From the NCBI RefSeq assembly GCF_004004565.1, contig NZ_SACM01000001.1:434001-498000 (forward strand): DNA of 64,000 nucleotides. Reading direction: 5' to 3'. Under the pieces are notes generated by a model that saw nothing but the letters and a program-made list of their open reading frames with translations, did not search any database and had not been told where the DNA came from. Shown here one piece after another: positions 46,056-54,580 of this stretch. How positions within the stretch are numbered: position 1 is the first letter of the stretch; each line of letters starts with the position of its first letter. Origin of the DNA: Inhella crocodyli. GTDB lineage: Bacteria; Pseudomonadota; Gammaproteobacteria; Burkholderiales; Burkholderiaceae_C. Both the position numbers and the translations under genes were made by a program.

Positions 46056-46068
46056 CCTGCAATATGGG

Positions 46069-46671
46069 CTACAGGCCGCCCACGAAATAGCGCTTGAGCC
46101 CCGCCAAGATCATTTCCACCGCGATGGCCGTCAGCACGAGCCCCATCAACTTTTCAAGGGCTGAAACGACCGAGTCGCCCACCCAACGGCGAATGCGCTC
46201 GGCGCTGAGCAGCAACACGCCACACACCACCATCGCCACCGCCAGCGCGCCGATCCATTCCCAAATCTTTTCCGGCTGGCGAGACGCCAACAGCAGCACC
46301 GTGGCCATGGCCGAAGGGCCGGCCAACAGGGGCACCGCCAGGGGAAATATGAACGGCTCGCGGCCAGGTGCCGTGCCGTACACGGACTCCCCTTGGCTGG
46401 AGAAGATCATGCGGATGGCCACCATCAACAAGATGACCCCGCCAGCCACCTCCAGCGAGCGTTCCGACAGGTGCATCACCCGCAAGAACGACTCCCCAAA
46501 GAACATGAAGGCCATCAGCACGATGAAGGCGAGGCCGACCTCGCGCAGCGCCACCCGAACCCTTCGGGGTTTGGGCACCTCTCGCATGATGGGGATGAAG
46601 ATCGGCAGGCTGCCCAGGGGGTCCAACACCAAGAGCAGCAGGATGAGGGCGGAAAGGAAGGTGTGGTCCAT
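46069..46671 (-). CDS. MarC-family membrane protein
   Basis: A 200-aa inner-membrane protein with six helices. The MarC/UPF0056 marks are LLLLVLDPLGSLPIF, GESFLRVMHL, GGVILLMVAIRMIF, PLAVPLLAGPSAMATV and GLVLTAIAVEMILAGLK. The role of the family is not settled. It has its own leader and faces the GNAT gene to its right. Confidence 0.92.
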   Translation of the reverse strand: MDHTFLSALILLLLVLDPLGSLPIFIPIMREVPKPRRVRVALREVGLAFIVLMAFMFFGESFLRVMHLSERSLEVAGGVILLMVAIRMIFSSQGESVYGTAPGREPFIFPLAVPLLAGPSAMATVLLLASRQPEKIWEWIGALAVAMVVCGVLLLSAERIRRWVGDSVVSALEKLMGLVLTAIAVEMILAGLKRYFVGGL

Positions 46672-46717
46672 GCCCCCACGTTACGCTGCACGCCACGCAC
46701 TGCCACCCGGGTAAGCC

Positions 46718-47254
46718 TTGACCATCTTGACAACCGCGCGCCTGCGCTTGGAACCCTTCGCCGACCACCACCTCGATGGGCTGCACGCCATGAACCGCCT
46801 GCCGGAGGTGATGCAGTACATCACCGGGCAGCCCGAAACCCGGGAGGACACCCAAGCGGGCATCGACCGCGTCAAGGCGCGCTGGGCCGAATGGGGCTAC
46901 AGCTGGTGGGCCTTCATCGACCCCGAGCACGAGCGTGTGGCCGGGGCGGGCTGCATCCAGCACTTGGGGCGGGAGCGCCACCTGCCACTCGAAATCGGTT
47001 GGCGCCTGCACCCCGACTACTGGCGTCGCGGCTTGGCCAGCGAAGCGGCCGAGGCCATGGCAGCCTTCGCGTTCACGGGCCTGGGCGCCCCCCTGCTCAC
47101 CGCCATCCGCCACCCCGACAACCGGGCCTCGGCACAGGTGATGGCACGCCTGGGCATGCGCTACCGGGGCATGGAGCATTGGCACGACACCTGGGTGGCG
47201 GTGCACGAAATGAGCGCTGCCGAATGGGCCGCACGCCACCCGGCGCCGCCCTGA
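46718..47254 (+). CDS. GNAT-family acetyltransferase, RimJ/RimL type, TTG start
   Basis: A 178-aa acetyltransferase. The N-terminal ILTTARLRLEPF is the RimJ/RimL-like start, and the CoA region is LEIGWRLHPDYWRRGLASEAA with RHPDNRASAQVMARLGMRY (listed in part). There is no ATG before the conserved start, so TTG 46718 (or TTG 46727) must be used. The substrate may be a protein N-terminus or a small amine. It stands 49 bases before the Lrp gene. Confidence 0.88.
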   Translation: MTILTTARLRLEPFADHHLDGLHAMNRLPEVMQYITGQPETREDTQAGIDRVKARWAEWGYSWWAFIDPEHERVAGAGCIQHLGRERHLPLEIGWRLHPDYWRRGLASEAAEAMAAFAFTGLGAPLLTAIRHPDNRASAQVMARLGMRYRGMEHWHDTWVAVHEMSAAEWAARHPAPP

Positions 47255-47303
47255 AGGACCTTGCTACCATCCGAAACAAACGTGCACGCAGGGGATTGAA
47301 ATC

Positions 47304-47780
47304 ATGGAGCTCAGCAAGCTAGACGCCATCGATTGCAAGATTTTGGAAGTTTTGCAGCGCGATGGCCGCATCTCCAACGTCGACCTGGCGGCCGAAGTGC
47401 ACCTCAGTGCACCGCAATGCTTTCGACGCGTGCGGGCCCTGGAAGAGCGCGGCGTGGTGCGGGGATACCGGGCTTTGGTCAGCGGACCGTCCCTGGGCTT
47501 GGCCGTGACGGCCTTCGTCAGCGTGAACATCGAGGGGGCGGCTTTCGAGCGCGTGCGCGACATCGAGCGCCAACTGCGCGACTTTCCCGAGGTGCTGGAG
47601 ATCCACACCGTCAGCGGCGACAGCGACTACCTGTTGAAAGTCGTGGCCAGCGACCTGCGCCACCTGGGGCAGTTGCTCACCGACCGCCTCATGCAGATCA
47701 AGGGCATCGCCGACGTGCGGTCGATGGTCTGCCTGGAAGAGGTCAAACCACCCTCGGCCTTGCCGGTTTCAGGGACCTGA
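47304..47780 (+). CDS. Lrp/AsnC-family transcriptional regulator
   Basis: A 158-aa regulator with an N-terminal helix-turn-helix (LDAIDCKILEVLQRDGRISNVDLAAEV, then LSAPQCFRRVRALEERGVV, listed in part) and a RAM ligand-binding domain (VTAFVSVNI, HTVSGDSDYLLKVVASDL). It most likely senses an amino acid. No clear target gene is adjacent. It converges on the next gene with a 12-base overlap. Confidence 0.93.
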   Translation: MELSKLDAIDCKILEVLQRDGRISNVDLAAEVHLSAPQCFRRVRALEERGVVRGYRALVSGPSLGLAVTAFVSVNIEGAAFERVRDIERQLRDFPEVLEIHTVSGDSDYLLKVVASDLRHLGQLLTDRLMQIKGIADVRSMVCLEEVKPPSALPVSGT

Positions 47781-48242
47781 TTCCGCCAGGTCCAAGTCGG
47801 GCATCAAAGCGCGCAAGGCCGCCCGCGCCTGCGCCGCGTCGGTGTGCACGAGCACCGGCCGGTGTCGGCCGTAAACCTCCACGAGCTTGGGCAACATAAG
47901 CGAGCGGCCTTCCACTTCCATGGGAATGACCAGGGCCGTGGCCGATGCCCGAAAGCCCTGCGCCACCGCGGTGTCGATGCAGTTGGACAGCAACTGCAGT
48001 GCGTCGGGCGTCATCCAGGCACTGCCGCGCACCTCCACCAAATCCACAAAGCGGCCGTCTTGGGGCAATTGGGACGTGGCCTTGACCATCACCCGCCACA
48101 AGGCCTCGATGAACTCGAGGTTCCACGGGCCGGTCGCCGCGAAGTGCATGACACGCCCCTCCACCGACACGGTGGCATCGCCGTGCGCACGGAAAGGCCC
48201 CTTTTGGTGGGCACTCGCCTGCAATCGGTTGTTGACGGCCAT
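47769..48242 (-). CDS. STAS-like protein of unknown function
   Basis: Not recognised by name. The 157-aa product has strands and helices in the order of a STAS-like or SpoIIAA-like domain (RVMHFAATGPWNLEFIEALWRVM, DGRFVDLVEVRGSAWMTPDALQLL, FRASATALVIP; listed in part), as in the betaproteobacterial proteins that bind lipids or partner proteins. There is one cysteine. It is 31 bases after xerD on the same strand. Confidence 0.65.
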   Translation of the reverse strand: MAVNNRLQASAHQKGPFRAHGDATVSVEGRVMHFAATGPWNLEFIEALWRVMVKATSQLPQDGRFVDLVEVRGSAWMTPDALQLLSNCIDTAVAQGFRASATALVIPMEVEGRSLMLPKLVEVYGRHRPVLVHTDAAQARAALRALMPDLDLAESGP

Positions 48243-48273
48243 GGGGGGAGCCTACACGCTGCGCCGCGCACCG

Positions 48274-49182
48274 TCACCCACGCGGGTGATGCCGTTGGAC
48301 GACCGCCTTCAAGCGCTCGCGGGCGACGTGGGTGTAGATCTGGGTGGTGCTGAGGTCGGCGTGCCCCAGCAAGAGCTGGACCGCGCGCAGGTCGGCACCG
48401 TGGTTCAAGAGGTGGGTTGCGAACGCGTGTCGCAAGGTGTGCGGCGACAAGGCGGTGGCAATGCCGGCTTGAACCGCGTAACGCTTGATCAGGCGCCAAA
48501 ACATCTGCCGGCTCATGGCCCCGCCTTGCACGGTGACGAACAAAGCATGGCTGCTGCGGCCCGCCAGCAGCACGCCGCGGGCCTCGGTCACGTAACGAGT
48601 GACCGCGGCCACGGCCGTTTGCCCCATCGGCACCAGGCGTTCTTTGTCGCCCTTGCCGGTCACGCGCACCACGCCATCGCGCAGGTTGACGCCCACGCTC
48701 GGCAAGCCCACCAACTCGCTGACCCGCAGGCCGCTCGCGTAGAGCAACTCGAGCATGGCCCGGTCGCGCAGGCCCTGCGGGCTGTCGAGCGGCGGCGCCG
48801 TCAACAGCGCGTCGACCTGCGCCTCGCCCAAAGTCTTGGGCACCCGCAGAGGTTGCTTGGCCGTGCCCAAACGAAGGGTGGGGTCCTGGGCGATGCGGGA
48901 TTCGCGCAAGGCCCAGCGGTAGTAGCGCTTGAAACTGCTTAGGCGGCGGTTGGCACTGCTGGCGCGGCTCGCCCCGTGGCGCGCCGCGGCGTAGGCCAGC
49001 AAATCGTGCTCTTGGGCGCCATCGAGCGAGCCGCCCTGCCCGTGCAGCCATTGGGCCAAAGCGGCCAGGTCGCGACCGTAGGCCGCGCGCGTGTTGTCAC
49101 TCAGCCCCTCTTCCAACCACAAGGCGCGCAGGAACAGCGCAATGCCCGGCGGGGGCACGAAGGGCGCAGTGCCCTCAGGCAT
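48274..49182 (-). CDS. xerD: Tyrosine recombinase XerD
   Basis: XerD resolves chromosome dimers at dif together with XerC and FtsK. The 302-aa product has the SAM-like N-terminal domain (LEEGLSDNTRAAYGRDL) and the catalytic set: Arg in ASGLRVSELVGL, Lys in GKGDKERLVPM, His-x-x-Arg in SPHTLRHAFATHLL, His in LLGHADLSTTQIYTHV, with Tyr in IYTHV. It is not next to mobile-element genes, so the housekeeping role is likely. Its start overlaps the Bug gene by eight bases. Confidence 0.93.
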   Translation of the reverse strand: MPEGTAPFVPPPGIALFLRALWLEEGLSDNTRAAYGRDLAALAQWLHGQGGSLDGAQEHDLLAYAAARHGASRASSANRRLSSFKRYYRWALRESRIAQDPTLRLGTAKQPLRVPKTLGEAQVDALLTAPPLDSPQGLRDRAMLELLYASGLRVSELVGLPSVGVNLRDGVVRVTGKGDKERLVPMGQTAVAAVTRYVTEARGVLLAGRSSHALFVTVQGGAMSRQMFWRLIKRYAVQAGIATALSPHTLRHAFATHLLNHGADLRAVQLLLGHADLSTTQIYTHVARERLKAVVQRHHPRG

Positions 49183-50146
49183 CCAGTTTCAGCTTCTGTT
49201 TCGACACCACGTCTTTGTACACGGCGAACTCGGCGGCGATCTGCTGGCCGAATTCGGCCGGGCTGCCGAGCACCAGCTGGGAACCGGTGTCCTCGATGCG
49301 CTTGCGCACCTCCGGCAGTTCGGCGGTGCGCTTGGCGGCGGCGTGCAGGCGCTGCACCACCTCGGCCGGCAGGCCCTTGGGCCCGTGGAACCCGTAGTAC
49401 GCCATGCGGTTGACGGGACCCAGGCCCAACTCCGCAAAGGTCGGCACGTTGGGCAACTGCGCCAGCCGGTTGGGGGCGGCCACCACGATGGCGATCAGGC
49501 GACCGTCTTTGATGAACGGCAGGGCCGAGGGCAGGTTGTCGAACAGGATCGGCACCTGCCCGCCCACCACGTCTTGCAGCGCCGGGCCCGCGCCCCGGTA
49601 AGGGATGTGCACGATGTAGCTGCCGGTCAAGCTCTTGAACAGCTCGGTTTGCAAGTGGCCGATGCCCCCCGTGCCCGAGGTGGCGTAGTTGTACTGGCCG
49701 GGCCGGCGCTTGATTTCGGCCAAGAAGCCCTTGTAATCCCGCGCCGGGAAACTGGGGTGCACCACGATGACGTTGGGCGTCGCCGCGATGTTGATGATGG
49801 GCGTGAAGTCGTTCAGCGGGTGGTAGGCAATCCGCGGGTTGATGGCTGGGTTCGCCGCCGTGGTGCTCACGGTGGCCATCCCGATGGTGTAGCCATCGGG
49901 GGCCGCGCGGACGATCTCGGTGGCGCCCACCACGCCGCCGCCGCCGGCGCGGTTGTCAACCACCAGCGTTTGGCCCAAGGCGGGCTGGATGCGGTCGGCC
50001 ATGACGCGGGCAATGATGTCGGTCGTCCCCCCGGTGGCGAAGGGGACGATCAAGCGCACCGGCTTGGCTGGGTAGGCCTGCGCCCGCAGAGTCAGCGGGG
50101 CCATGCCGGCGGTGGCACCGGCGATCAAAAGGTGGCGGCGGTCCAT
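49175..50146 (-). CDS. Bug-type (TctC) tripartite tricarboxylate binding protein
   Basis: A 323-aa exported binding protein of the Bug family, which is greatly expanded in Burkholderiales. Signal MDRRHLLIAGATAG then YPAKPVRLIVPFATGGTTDIIARV (listed in part), DNRAGGGGVVGA, AAPDGYTIGMAT, GHLQTELF and VPIL-FDNLPSALP are typical. No tctA or tctB gene is near, so it is an orphan receptor. The ligand is probably a carboxylate, but this is not known. Confidence 0.92.
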   Translation of the reverse strand: MDRRHLLIAGATAGMAPLTLRAQAYPAKPVRLIVPFATGGTTDIIARVMADRIQPALGQTLVVDNRAGGGGVVGATEIVRAAPDGYTIGMATVSTTAANPAINPRIAYHPLNDFTPIINIAATPNVIVVHPSFPARDYKGFLAEIKRRPGQYNYATSGTGGIGHLQTELFKSLTGSYIVHIPYRGAGPALQDVVGGQVPILFDNLPSALPFIKDGRLIAIVVAAPNRLAQLPNVPTFAELGLGPVNRMAYYGFHGPKGLPAEVVQRLHAAAKRTAELPEVRKRIEDTGSQLVLGSPAEFGQQIAAEFAVYKDVVSKQKLKLDA

Positions 50147-50342
50147 GGGGTCTCCTGGTCGGGGTGGCGGGATGCTAGGCGCGCGTCCTGGCTTTGGCAG
50201 CCCGGGCTTGCCCGCTGTCGATTCAGCCTCCCGCCTGGCGATTTGTCGAGCGCTTGGGGCGTTCGAACTTGCACCCAGCCACAGTGCCGCCATCGATGAC
50301 GCCCGAACGGGGCACGCCCCCCCGACGCCAAGGAGCCCACCC

Positions 50343-50939
50343 ATGAACGCCCCCGCCCTCACCCTGGACCAAGAACTCGCCGCATTCCGCCAACGCCGTT
50401 TCCTGGCCATGCCGCTGGCCGGCAGCGTGGCCTGGGCCCTCGTGGGCCTCGCCGGGCTCGCGCTCGATCCCCGCTGGCACCTGCTGGCGATGTTCGTGCT
50501 CACGGGTTGCATCGCTTACCTGGGCATGGGCCTGTCCAAGCTCACTGGCGAAGACTTCATGGCCCAGCGCCACCGCAATCGGTTCGACGCGCTCTTCATG
50601 CTCAGCGTCGGCCAGGCGCTGCTGGCCTACGCCATCGCCATCCCCGTGGCCGTTGCGCGCCCCGACACCGCGGTGTTCACCGTGGGCATGCTCACCGGCT
50701 TCATGTGGCTGCCCTGTGCCTGGTTGATGGGCCACTGGATCGCGGCCTTCCACGCCGTGGCCCGCACCCTGCTCATCTTGCTGGCGTGGTGGTGGGCGCC
50801 GACGCAAGGGATGGTCTGTGTGCCCCTGATCGTGTTGGCGATGTACGGCATCACCATCGTCACGCTGGAGCGTCGCTGGCAAGCGCAGCAGGGGGACCGT
50901 GGCGCCGCCGCGAAAATGGCGGCATGCCCGACGCGCTGA
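50343..50939 (+). CDS. Multi-pass membrane protein of unknown function
   Basis: A 198-aa protein with about five or six transmembrane helices and a Arg/His-rich loop (DFMAQRHRNRFDALFML). The helices have WLPCAWLMGHWIAAFHAVARTLL, which suggests a compact bundle. Not assigned to a family with confidence. The coding end overlaps the start of the next gene by 16 bases, so the two may be co-expressed. Confidence 0.7.
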   Translation: MNAPALTLDQELAAFRQRRFLAMPLAGSVAWALVGLAGLALDPRWHLLAMFVLTGCIAYLGMGLSKLTGEDFMAQRHRNRFDALFMLSVGQALLAYAIAIPVAVARPDTAVFTVGMLTGFMWLPCAWLMGHWIAAFHAVARTLLILLAWWWAPTQGMVCVPLIVLAMYGITIVTLERRWQAQQGDRGAAAKMAACPTR

Positions 50940-51793
50940 GTCCTCCCTGCCCTGCCCCGCCCCCTGCCGAGCGCTGGCGGTTTGCCCACCGAGAGTGGCG
51001 GGTGCGCCGCCCCAAGCCCTTCGTGCTGGTGATCGAGGGCGAGGCCGATGCCAACCCCGAGGTGCCGACCGACTACCTGCACGAGGTCTTGCTGGACCCG
51101 GCGCACCGGGAAGACTTCCTGCAGTTAATGGACCGAACCGGCCTGGTGGTTTGCCTGAACGTGGCCAGTCGCCACCCCACTTACCGCGACGTGCGCGGCC
51201 GCTCCAGCAAGGGGCGCCTGAGCCAGGGCGAGTACTACCACCACGACGGTTGCAGCAGCCCCACCAAGCCGCGCTTGGTGGAGATCCGCTGCCCGCACCA
51301 AACGGTCGCCCGTTCGGTGGCCACGGCCGTGGCACCGCACCACGCCGTGCTGCGCGCCATGCTGCAGGTCCTGCCGGCCGACCTGGACGACCCGGCCGTG
51401 TTCGGCCCCTGGCGGCGGCGGCTCGCCGACGGCCCTTGGCCCAGCGACGCAGAGCTGGACACCCTGCAAGGCCTGCTCAACCGGACGGTGCGTCGCAAGC
51501 TGCCGGCCGAGGCGGCGCGCGCCTACTTCCGCGAGGTCGATGTCGCGGCCGACGCCTACGTCGTGCCGTGGTCCATGGGCGAGAGCCGCTTGATCGCCAA
51601 TGCCAACGCCGGCGTCACCATGCAGCATCGGCGGGCGTACCTGCAGGAGAACCGCCCAGGGGTGCCCAATGGCAGCCTGGTGAAGCGCTGGACGCACGAG
51701 GAACTGCCCTTGCCCGGCCAAAGCGTGGACGCCGCGCTCGTTGCCTCCTTCTGCAGCGAAGAGGACGGCACCTGCCACCGCGCACGGGAGTGA
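50924..51793 (+). CDS. Conserved-looking soluble protein, possible oxygenase-like fold
   Basis: Not recognised with confidence. The 289-aa product has a soluble composition and a distinct motif SQGEYYHHDGCSSPTKPRLVEIR, listed in part as EYYHHDGCSSP. H-x-D spacing around a beta strand and a later IANANAGVTMQHRR resemble iron(II)/2-oxoglutarate enzymes, but a complete HxD...H set is not proven. ATG 50924 overlaps the preceding gene. It converges on the HD-GYP gene with 9 bases between. Confidence 0.6.
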   Translation: MPDALSPPCPAPPPAERWRFAHREWRVRRPKPFVLVIEGEADANPEVPTDYLHEVLLDPAHREDFLQLMDRTGLVVCLNVASRHPTYRDVRGRSSKGRLSQGEYYHHDGCSSPTKPRLVEIRCPHQTVARSVATAVAPHHAVLRAMLQVLPADLDDPAVFGPWRRRLADGPWPSDAELDTLQGLLNRTVRRKLPAEAARAYFREVDVAADAYVVPWSMGESRLIANANAGVTMQHRRAYLQENRPGVPNGSLVKRWTHEELPLPGQSVDAALVASFCSEEDGTCHRARE

Positions 51794-51802
51794 CCCAAGG
51801 AC

Positions 51803-52918
51803 TCAGTAGATGAGGCCGTACACCCGCTCGAGGGGGAGGCGCGCCACCAAGTTCTTGTCCGCGTTCACGCTCACGATGGCGTACTCGCTCTGTCCCGTGT
51901 CACGTCGCTGGACCTGCGGGCTGGGCAGCCCGCGGCGGTCGGTGAGCGTGGCAACGGTGGGTGTCTTCGGCGTGGGGCCGCGGCGAATGACCACGCCCTG
52001 CTCTCCGCTGGCCAGGCACACCAGGTCGCCAGGTGGGTACAGCCCACATTCGCGCACCAAGGCGGCCACCAAGGGGCTGGCCGGCGCCTCCAGGTAAGCC
52101 TGCCGCGCCGCCTCGCGCACGTCCAGCGGGGGGCGCGACTCCCGCCGGCTGACCTTGGCCAGCACCACGTCGGCCAGGCGCAGCAATTGGGCCGGCTCCG
52201 ACACGGCCGTTAGGCCCTTGGGGTAGCCCTTGCCGTCGGTGTGCTCGTGGTGTTCTTCCACGGCCTGCAGCCACCCTTCGTCGCGAACGCCGCCGGCGCG
52301 CAGGCGGGCGGCGGTGTCGGTGGGGTGGCGCGCCAGTTCGTCACGCTGCTCGGGGTTCAAGCGACCGTACACGGCGTAGCGCGCCTGCAAGTCCAAGATG
52401 GTCAGGTTCATGGTCAAGCCCGCCATCAACACCGCGTGGCGGTCCGCGTCGGGCCATCCCAAGCGCGTGGCCATCAAGTCGCACAGCGCGGCCACGAACA
52501 CCGCGTGCGTCAGGCCGTACATGCGCAGCGGGTGCTGCTCTTGCCGCACCATTTGGTAGAGGATCACGTCGGGGTCTTGCAGCACCATCGCGTGCAGGGA
52601 CTGGCCCAAAGCCAGGCACGCCTCGCCAAACGCGTCCCCCGGGGGCGGGTCGCGCGCCAAGTCGTCCAAGGCCCAGAAGGCGCGGGTCCAGCGGGCCATC
52701 AGCGTGGGGGCTTGCGGCGCCACGGTTTTGCCGGCGGCCAGCGCCTTGATTTCTTCGACATCGGCATGGATGCCGCGGCTGAGCAAGGCCTCTTGCTGGC
52801 GCACGCTGGCGATGACGTGGCCGGCGGCCAGCAGCAGGTGGCCAAACTCGTCCCGCACGTTGAACGGCAAGGGCGCGCCCACCTTGATGTGGTTGGCCAC
52901 GAGCTTGAGCAACTGCAT
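51803..52918 (-). CDS. Degenerate HD-GYP-type protein
   Basis: A 371-aa protein with an N-terminal domain, a central HD-GYP-like domain (about residues 130-300) and a C-terminal beta domain (GDLVCLASGEQGVVIRR). The family normally degrades c-di-GMP. The HHExxDGxGYP motif is present (EEHHEHTDGKGYPKGL), as are a first His (YGLTHAVFV) and HPTDTAA. However, the HD pair itself reads MN (AGLTMNLTILDLQ), so the metal site is incomplete. It is likely a binding or signalling protein, not an active diesterase. Confidence 0.85.
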   Translation of the reverse strand: MQLLKLVANHIKVGAPLPFNVRDEFGHLLLAAGHVIASVRQQEALLSRGIHADVEEIKALAAGKTVAPQAPTLMARWTRAFWALDDLARDPPPGDAFGEACLALGQSLHAMVLQDPDVILYQMVRQEQHPLRMYGLTHAVFVAALCDLMATRLGWPDADRHAVLMAGLTMNLTILDLQARYAVYGRLNPEQRDELARHPTDTAARLRAGGVRDEGWLQAVEEHHEHTDGKGYPKGLTAVSEPAQLLRLADVVLAKVSRRESRPPLDVREAARQAYLEAPASPLVAALVRECGLYPPGDLVCLASGEQGVVIRRGPTPKTPTVATLTDRRGLPSPQVQRRDTGQSEYAIVSVNADKNLVARLPLERVYGLIY

Positions 52919-52981
52919 TCGGCACTCCCAGGGCGGGGTGCTGTCGAGGATACGCCGCCCCCAGCGCCGGCGCCCAGGGCG

Positions 52982-54079
52982 TCAACCCTCGTCCAGGGCC
53001 CAGTCGATGTGACGCGCCACGCGCGCCGACGCATGGGGTCGCGCCGCCCGAAGGGCCGCGCGCAAGGTTTGATCCTCCGGGTCGGCGCGCAGCGCATTGC
53101 CCAGCGCCACCGCCAGGTTGCGCCGCCAGCGCTCGTAGCCGATGCGGCGGATCGCCGAGCCCTCGGTTCGGCGCAAGAAGCTGGCTTCGTCCCAAGCCCA
53201 AAGGCTCAGCAAGTGAGCGCCTTGCATGCCCTCGCGCGGGTCGAAGTCGGGCAACGGGCTGCGCTGGGCGAACTTGTTCCAGGGGCAGGCCAGTTGGCAG
53301 TCGTCGCAGCCGTAAATCCGGTTGCCCAGGGCGCGCCGGAACTCGAGCGGGATGTCGCCCTCGTGCTCGATGGTCAGGTAGCTGATGCAGCGCCGGGCGT
53401 CCAGCCGGTAGGGCGCGACGATGGCCTGGGTCGGGCAGGCGTCCAGGCAGGCGGTGCACTGGCCGCAGTGCGAGCTCGTCGGCTCGCTGCGCGGCAAGGC
53501 CAGGTCCACGTAGATCTCACCCAGGAAGAAGGTCGAACCCGCCTCCCGGTGCAAGAGCAAGGTGTGCTTGCCCCGCCAGCCCAAACCGGCCCGCTGCGCC
53601 AGCTCCACCTCCAGCACCGGCGCCGAATCCGTGAAGCACCGGTGCCCGAAAGGCCCCAGGTGCGCGGCGATGCGGTCGGCCAGGCCTTGAAGGCGCTGGC
53701 GCAGCACCTTGTGGTAGTCCCGCCCCCGGGCGTAGAGGCTGACCTGGGCCTGCTGGGCGCGCTGCAGCCCGGCCCACTCCACGGCTTGCCAGCCCTCGGG
53801 CGTGGCGCCGGGCAGGTAGTCCATGCGCACGCTGATGACGCTCGCCGTGCCCGGCACCAACTCGGCCGGCCGCGCCCGCTTCAGGCCGTGGCGGGCCATG
53901 TAGTCCATCTCACCATGGAAGCCAGCGGCCAACCACGCGAGGAGTCCGGGTTCGGCGTCGCGCAGATCGATCGGAGCGATGCCGATTTGGGAGAATCCCG
54001 CCGCCCGCCCCCAGGCCTGCACCTGGGCCACCAGCGCGGCCCCTGGCAGGACGGGGTCAAGGTCGGTGGCTTGGGTCAT
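52982..54079 (-). CDS. queG: Epoxyqueuosine reductase
   Basis: QueG reduces epoxyqueuosine in tRNA to queuosine with cobalamin and two 4Fe-4S clusters. The 365-aa product has RMDYLPG, YARGRDYHKVLRQRL and GWRGKHTLLL. The cluster sets are CGQCTACLDACPTQAI and CISYLT...YGCDDCQLACPWNKF. ATG 54079 (MTQATDL) is chosen over TTG 54085. It is divergent from tsaE across 27 bases, so the two promoters share very little space. Confidence 0.96.
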   Translation of the reverse strand: MTQATDLDPVLPGAALVAQVQAWGRAAGFSQIGIAPIDLRDAEPGLLAWLAAGFHGEMDYMARHGLKRARPAELVPGTASVISVRMDYLPGATPEGWQAVEWAGLQRAQQAQVSLYARGRDYHKVLRQRLQGLADRIAAHLGPFGHRCFTDSAPVLEVELAQRAGLGWRGKHTLLLHREAGSTFFLGEIYVDLALPRSEPTSSHCGQCTACLDACPTQAIVAPYRLDARRCISYLTIEHEGDIPLEFRRALGNRIYGCDDCQLACPWNKFAQRSPLPDFDPREGMQGAHLLSLWAWDEASFLRRTEGSAIRRIGYERWRRNLAVALGNALRADPEDQTLRAALRAARPHASARVARHIDWALDEG

Positions 54080-54106
54080 CCACAAATTCTAGGAAGCCCC
54101 CGACCC

Positions 54107-54580
54107 GTGACGGCCGCCCTGCCCTCGCTCGAACTGTTCTGGCCCGACGAGGCCGCCACCCTGGCCGCCGCCGCCCGACTGGCGAGCTCTGAGGCGCTCC
54201 CGGGCGCGCTGGTGCTGCTGCAGGGCGATTTGGGCGCCGGCAAGACCACGCTCGTGCGCGGCCTGCTTCGGGCCCTGGGCGTGCAAGGGCGCATCAAAAG
54301 CCCCAGCTACGCCGTGCTCGAGAGCTACCCCCTGCCCCTCGGCGACGTGCACCACTTCGACTTCTACCGATTCGGCGACCCGCGGGAGTGGGAAGACGCC
54401 GGTTTTCGCGAGCTGCTCACCGGGCCTGGCCTGAAGCTGGTGGAGTGGCCCGAGAAGGCCCCTGACTTGGTGCAGGCGGCCGACCTGCAGGTCGACCTGC
54501 GGCCCGAGGGCGACGGCCGCCGCGTTCGTCTGCAGGCCTTGTCCGCGCGCGGGGCTCGGTTGTTGGAGGCCTTGGCATGA
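54107..54580 (+). CDS. tsaE: tRNA threonylcarbamoyladenosine ATPase TsaE
   Basis: TsaE supports the t6A modification of ANN-decoding tRNAs as the ATPase partner of TsaD/TsaB. The 157-aa product has the P-loop LQGDLGAGKTTLVRGLL, SPSYAVLESYPL, HHFDFYRFGDPREWEDAGF and VEWPEKAP. GTG 54107 is the only plausible start; there is no in-frame ATG nearby. Its stop overlaps the amiC start (ATGA). Confidence 0.95.
   Translation: MTAALPSLELFWPDEAATLAAAARLASSEALPGALVLLQGDLGAGKTTLVRGLLRALGVQGRIKSPSYAVLESYPLPLGDVHHFDFYRFGDPREWEDAGFRELLTGPGLKLVEWPEKAPDLVQAADLQVDLRPEGDGRRVRLQALSARGARLLEALA

Larger units (their letters stand above)
45825..46068. other. AT-richer intergenic region upstream of aceA
   Basis: Holds the aceA promoter and leader and the 3' flank of the MarC gene. 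Two inverted repeats (46003-46016 and 46034-46055) are listed separately. No gene is seen. Confidence 0.6.

Noticed and set aside
48274-49182. Tyrosine recombinase as a mark of an integrated element
   Set aside because: The sequence fits housekeeping XerD, and no flanking repeats, tRNA or phage genes are seen.
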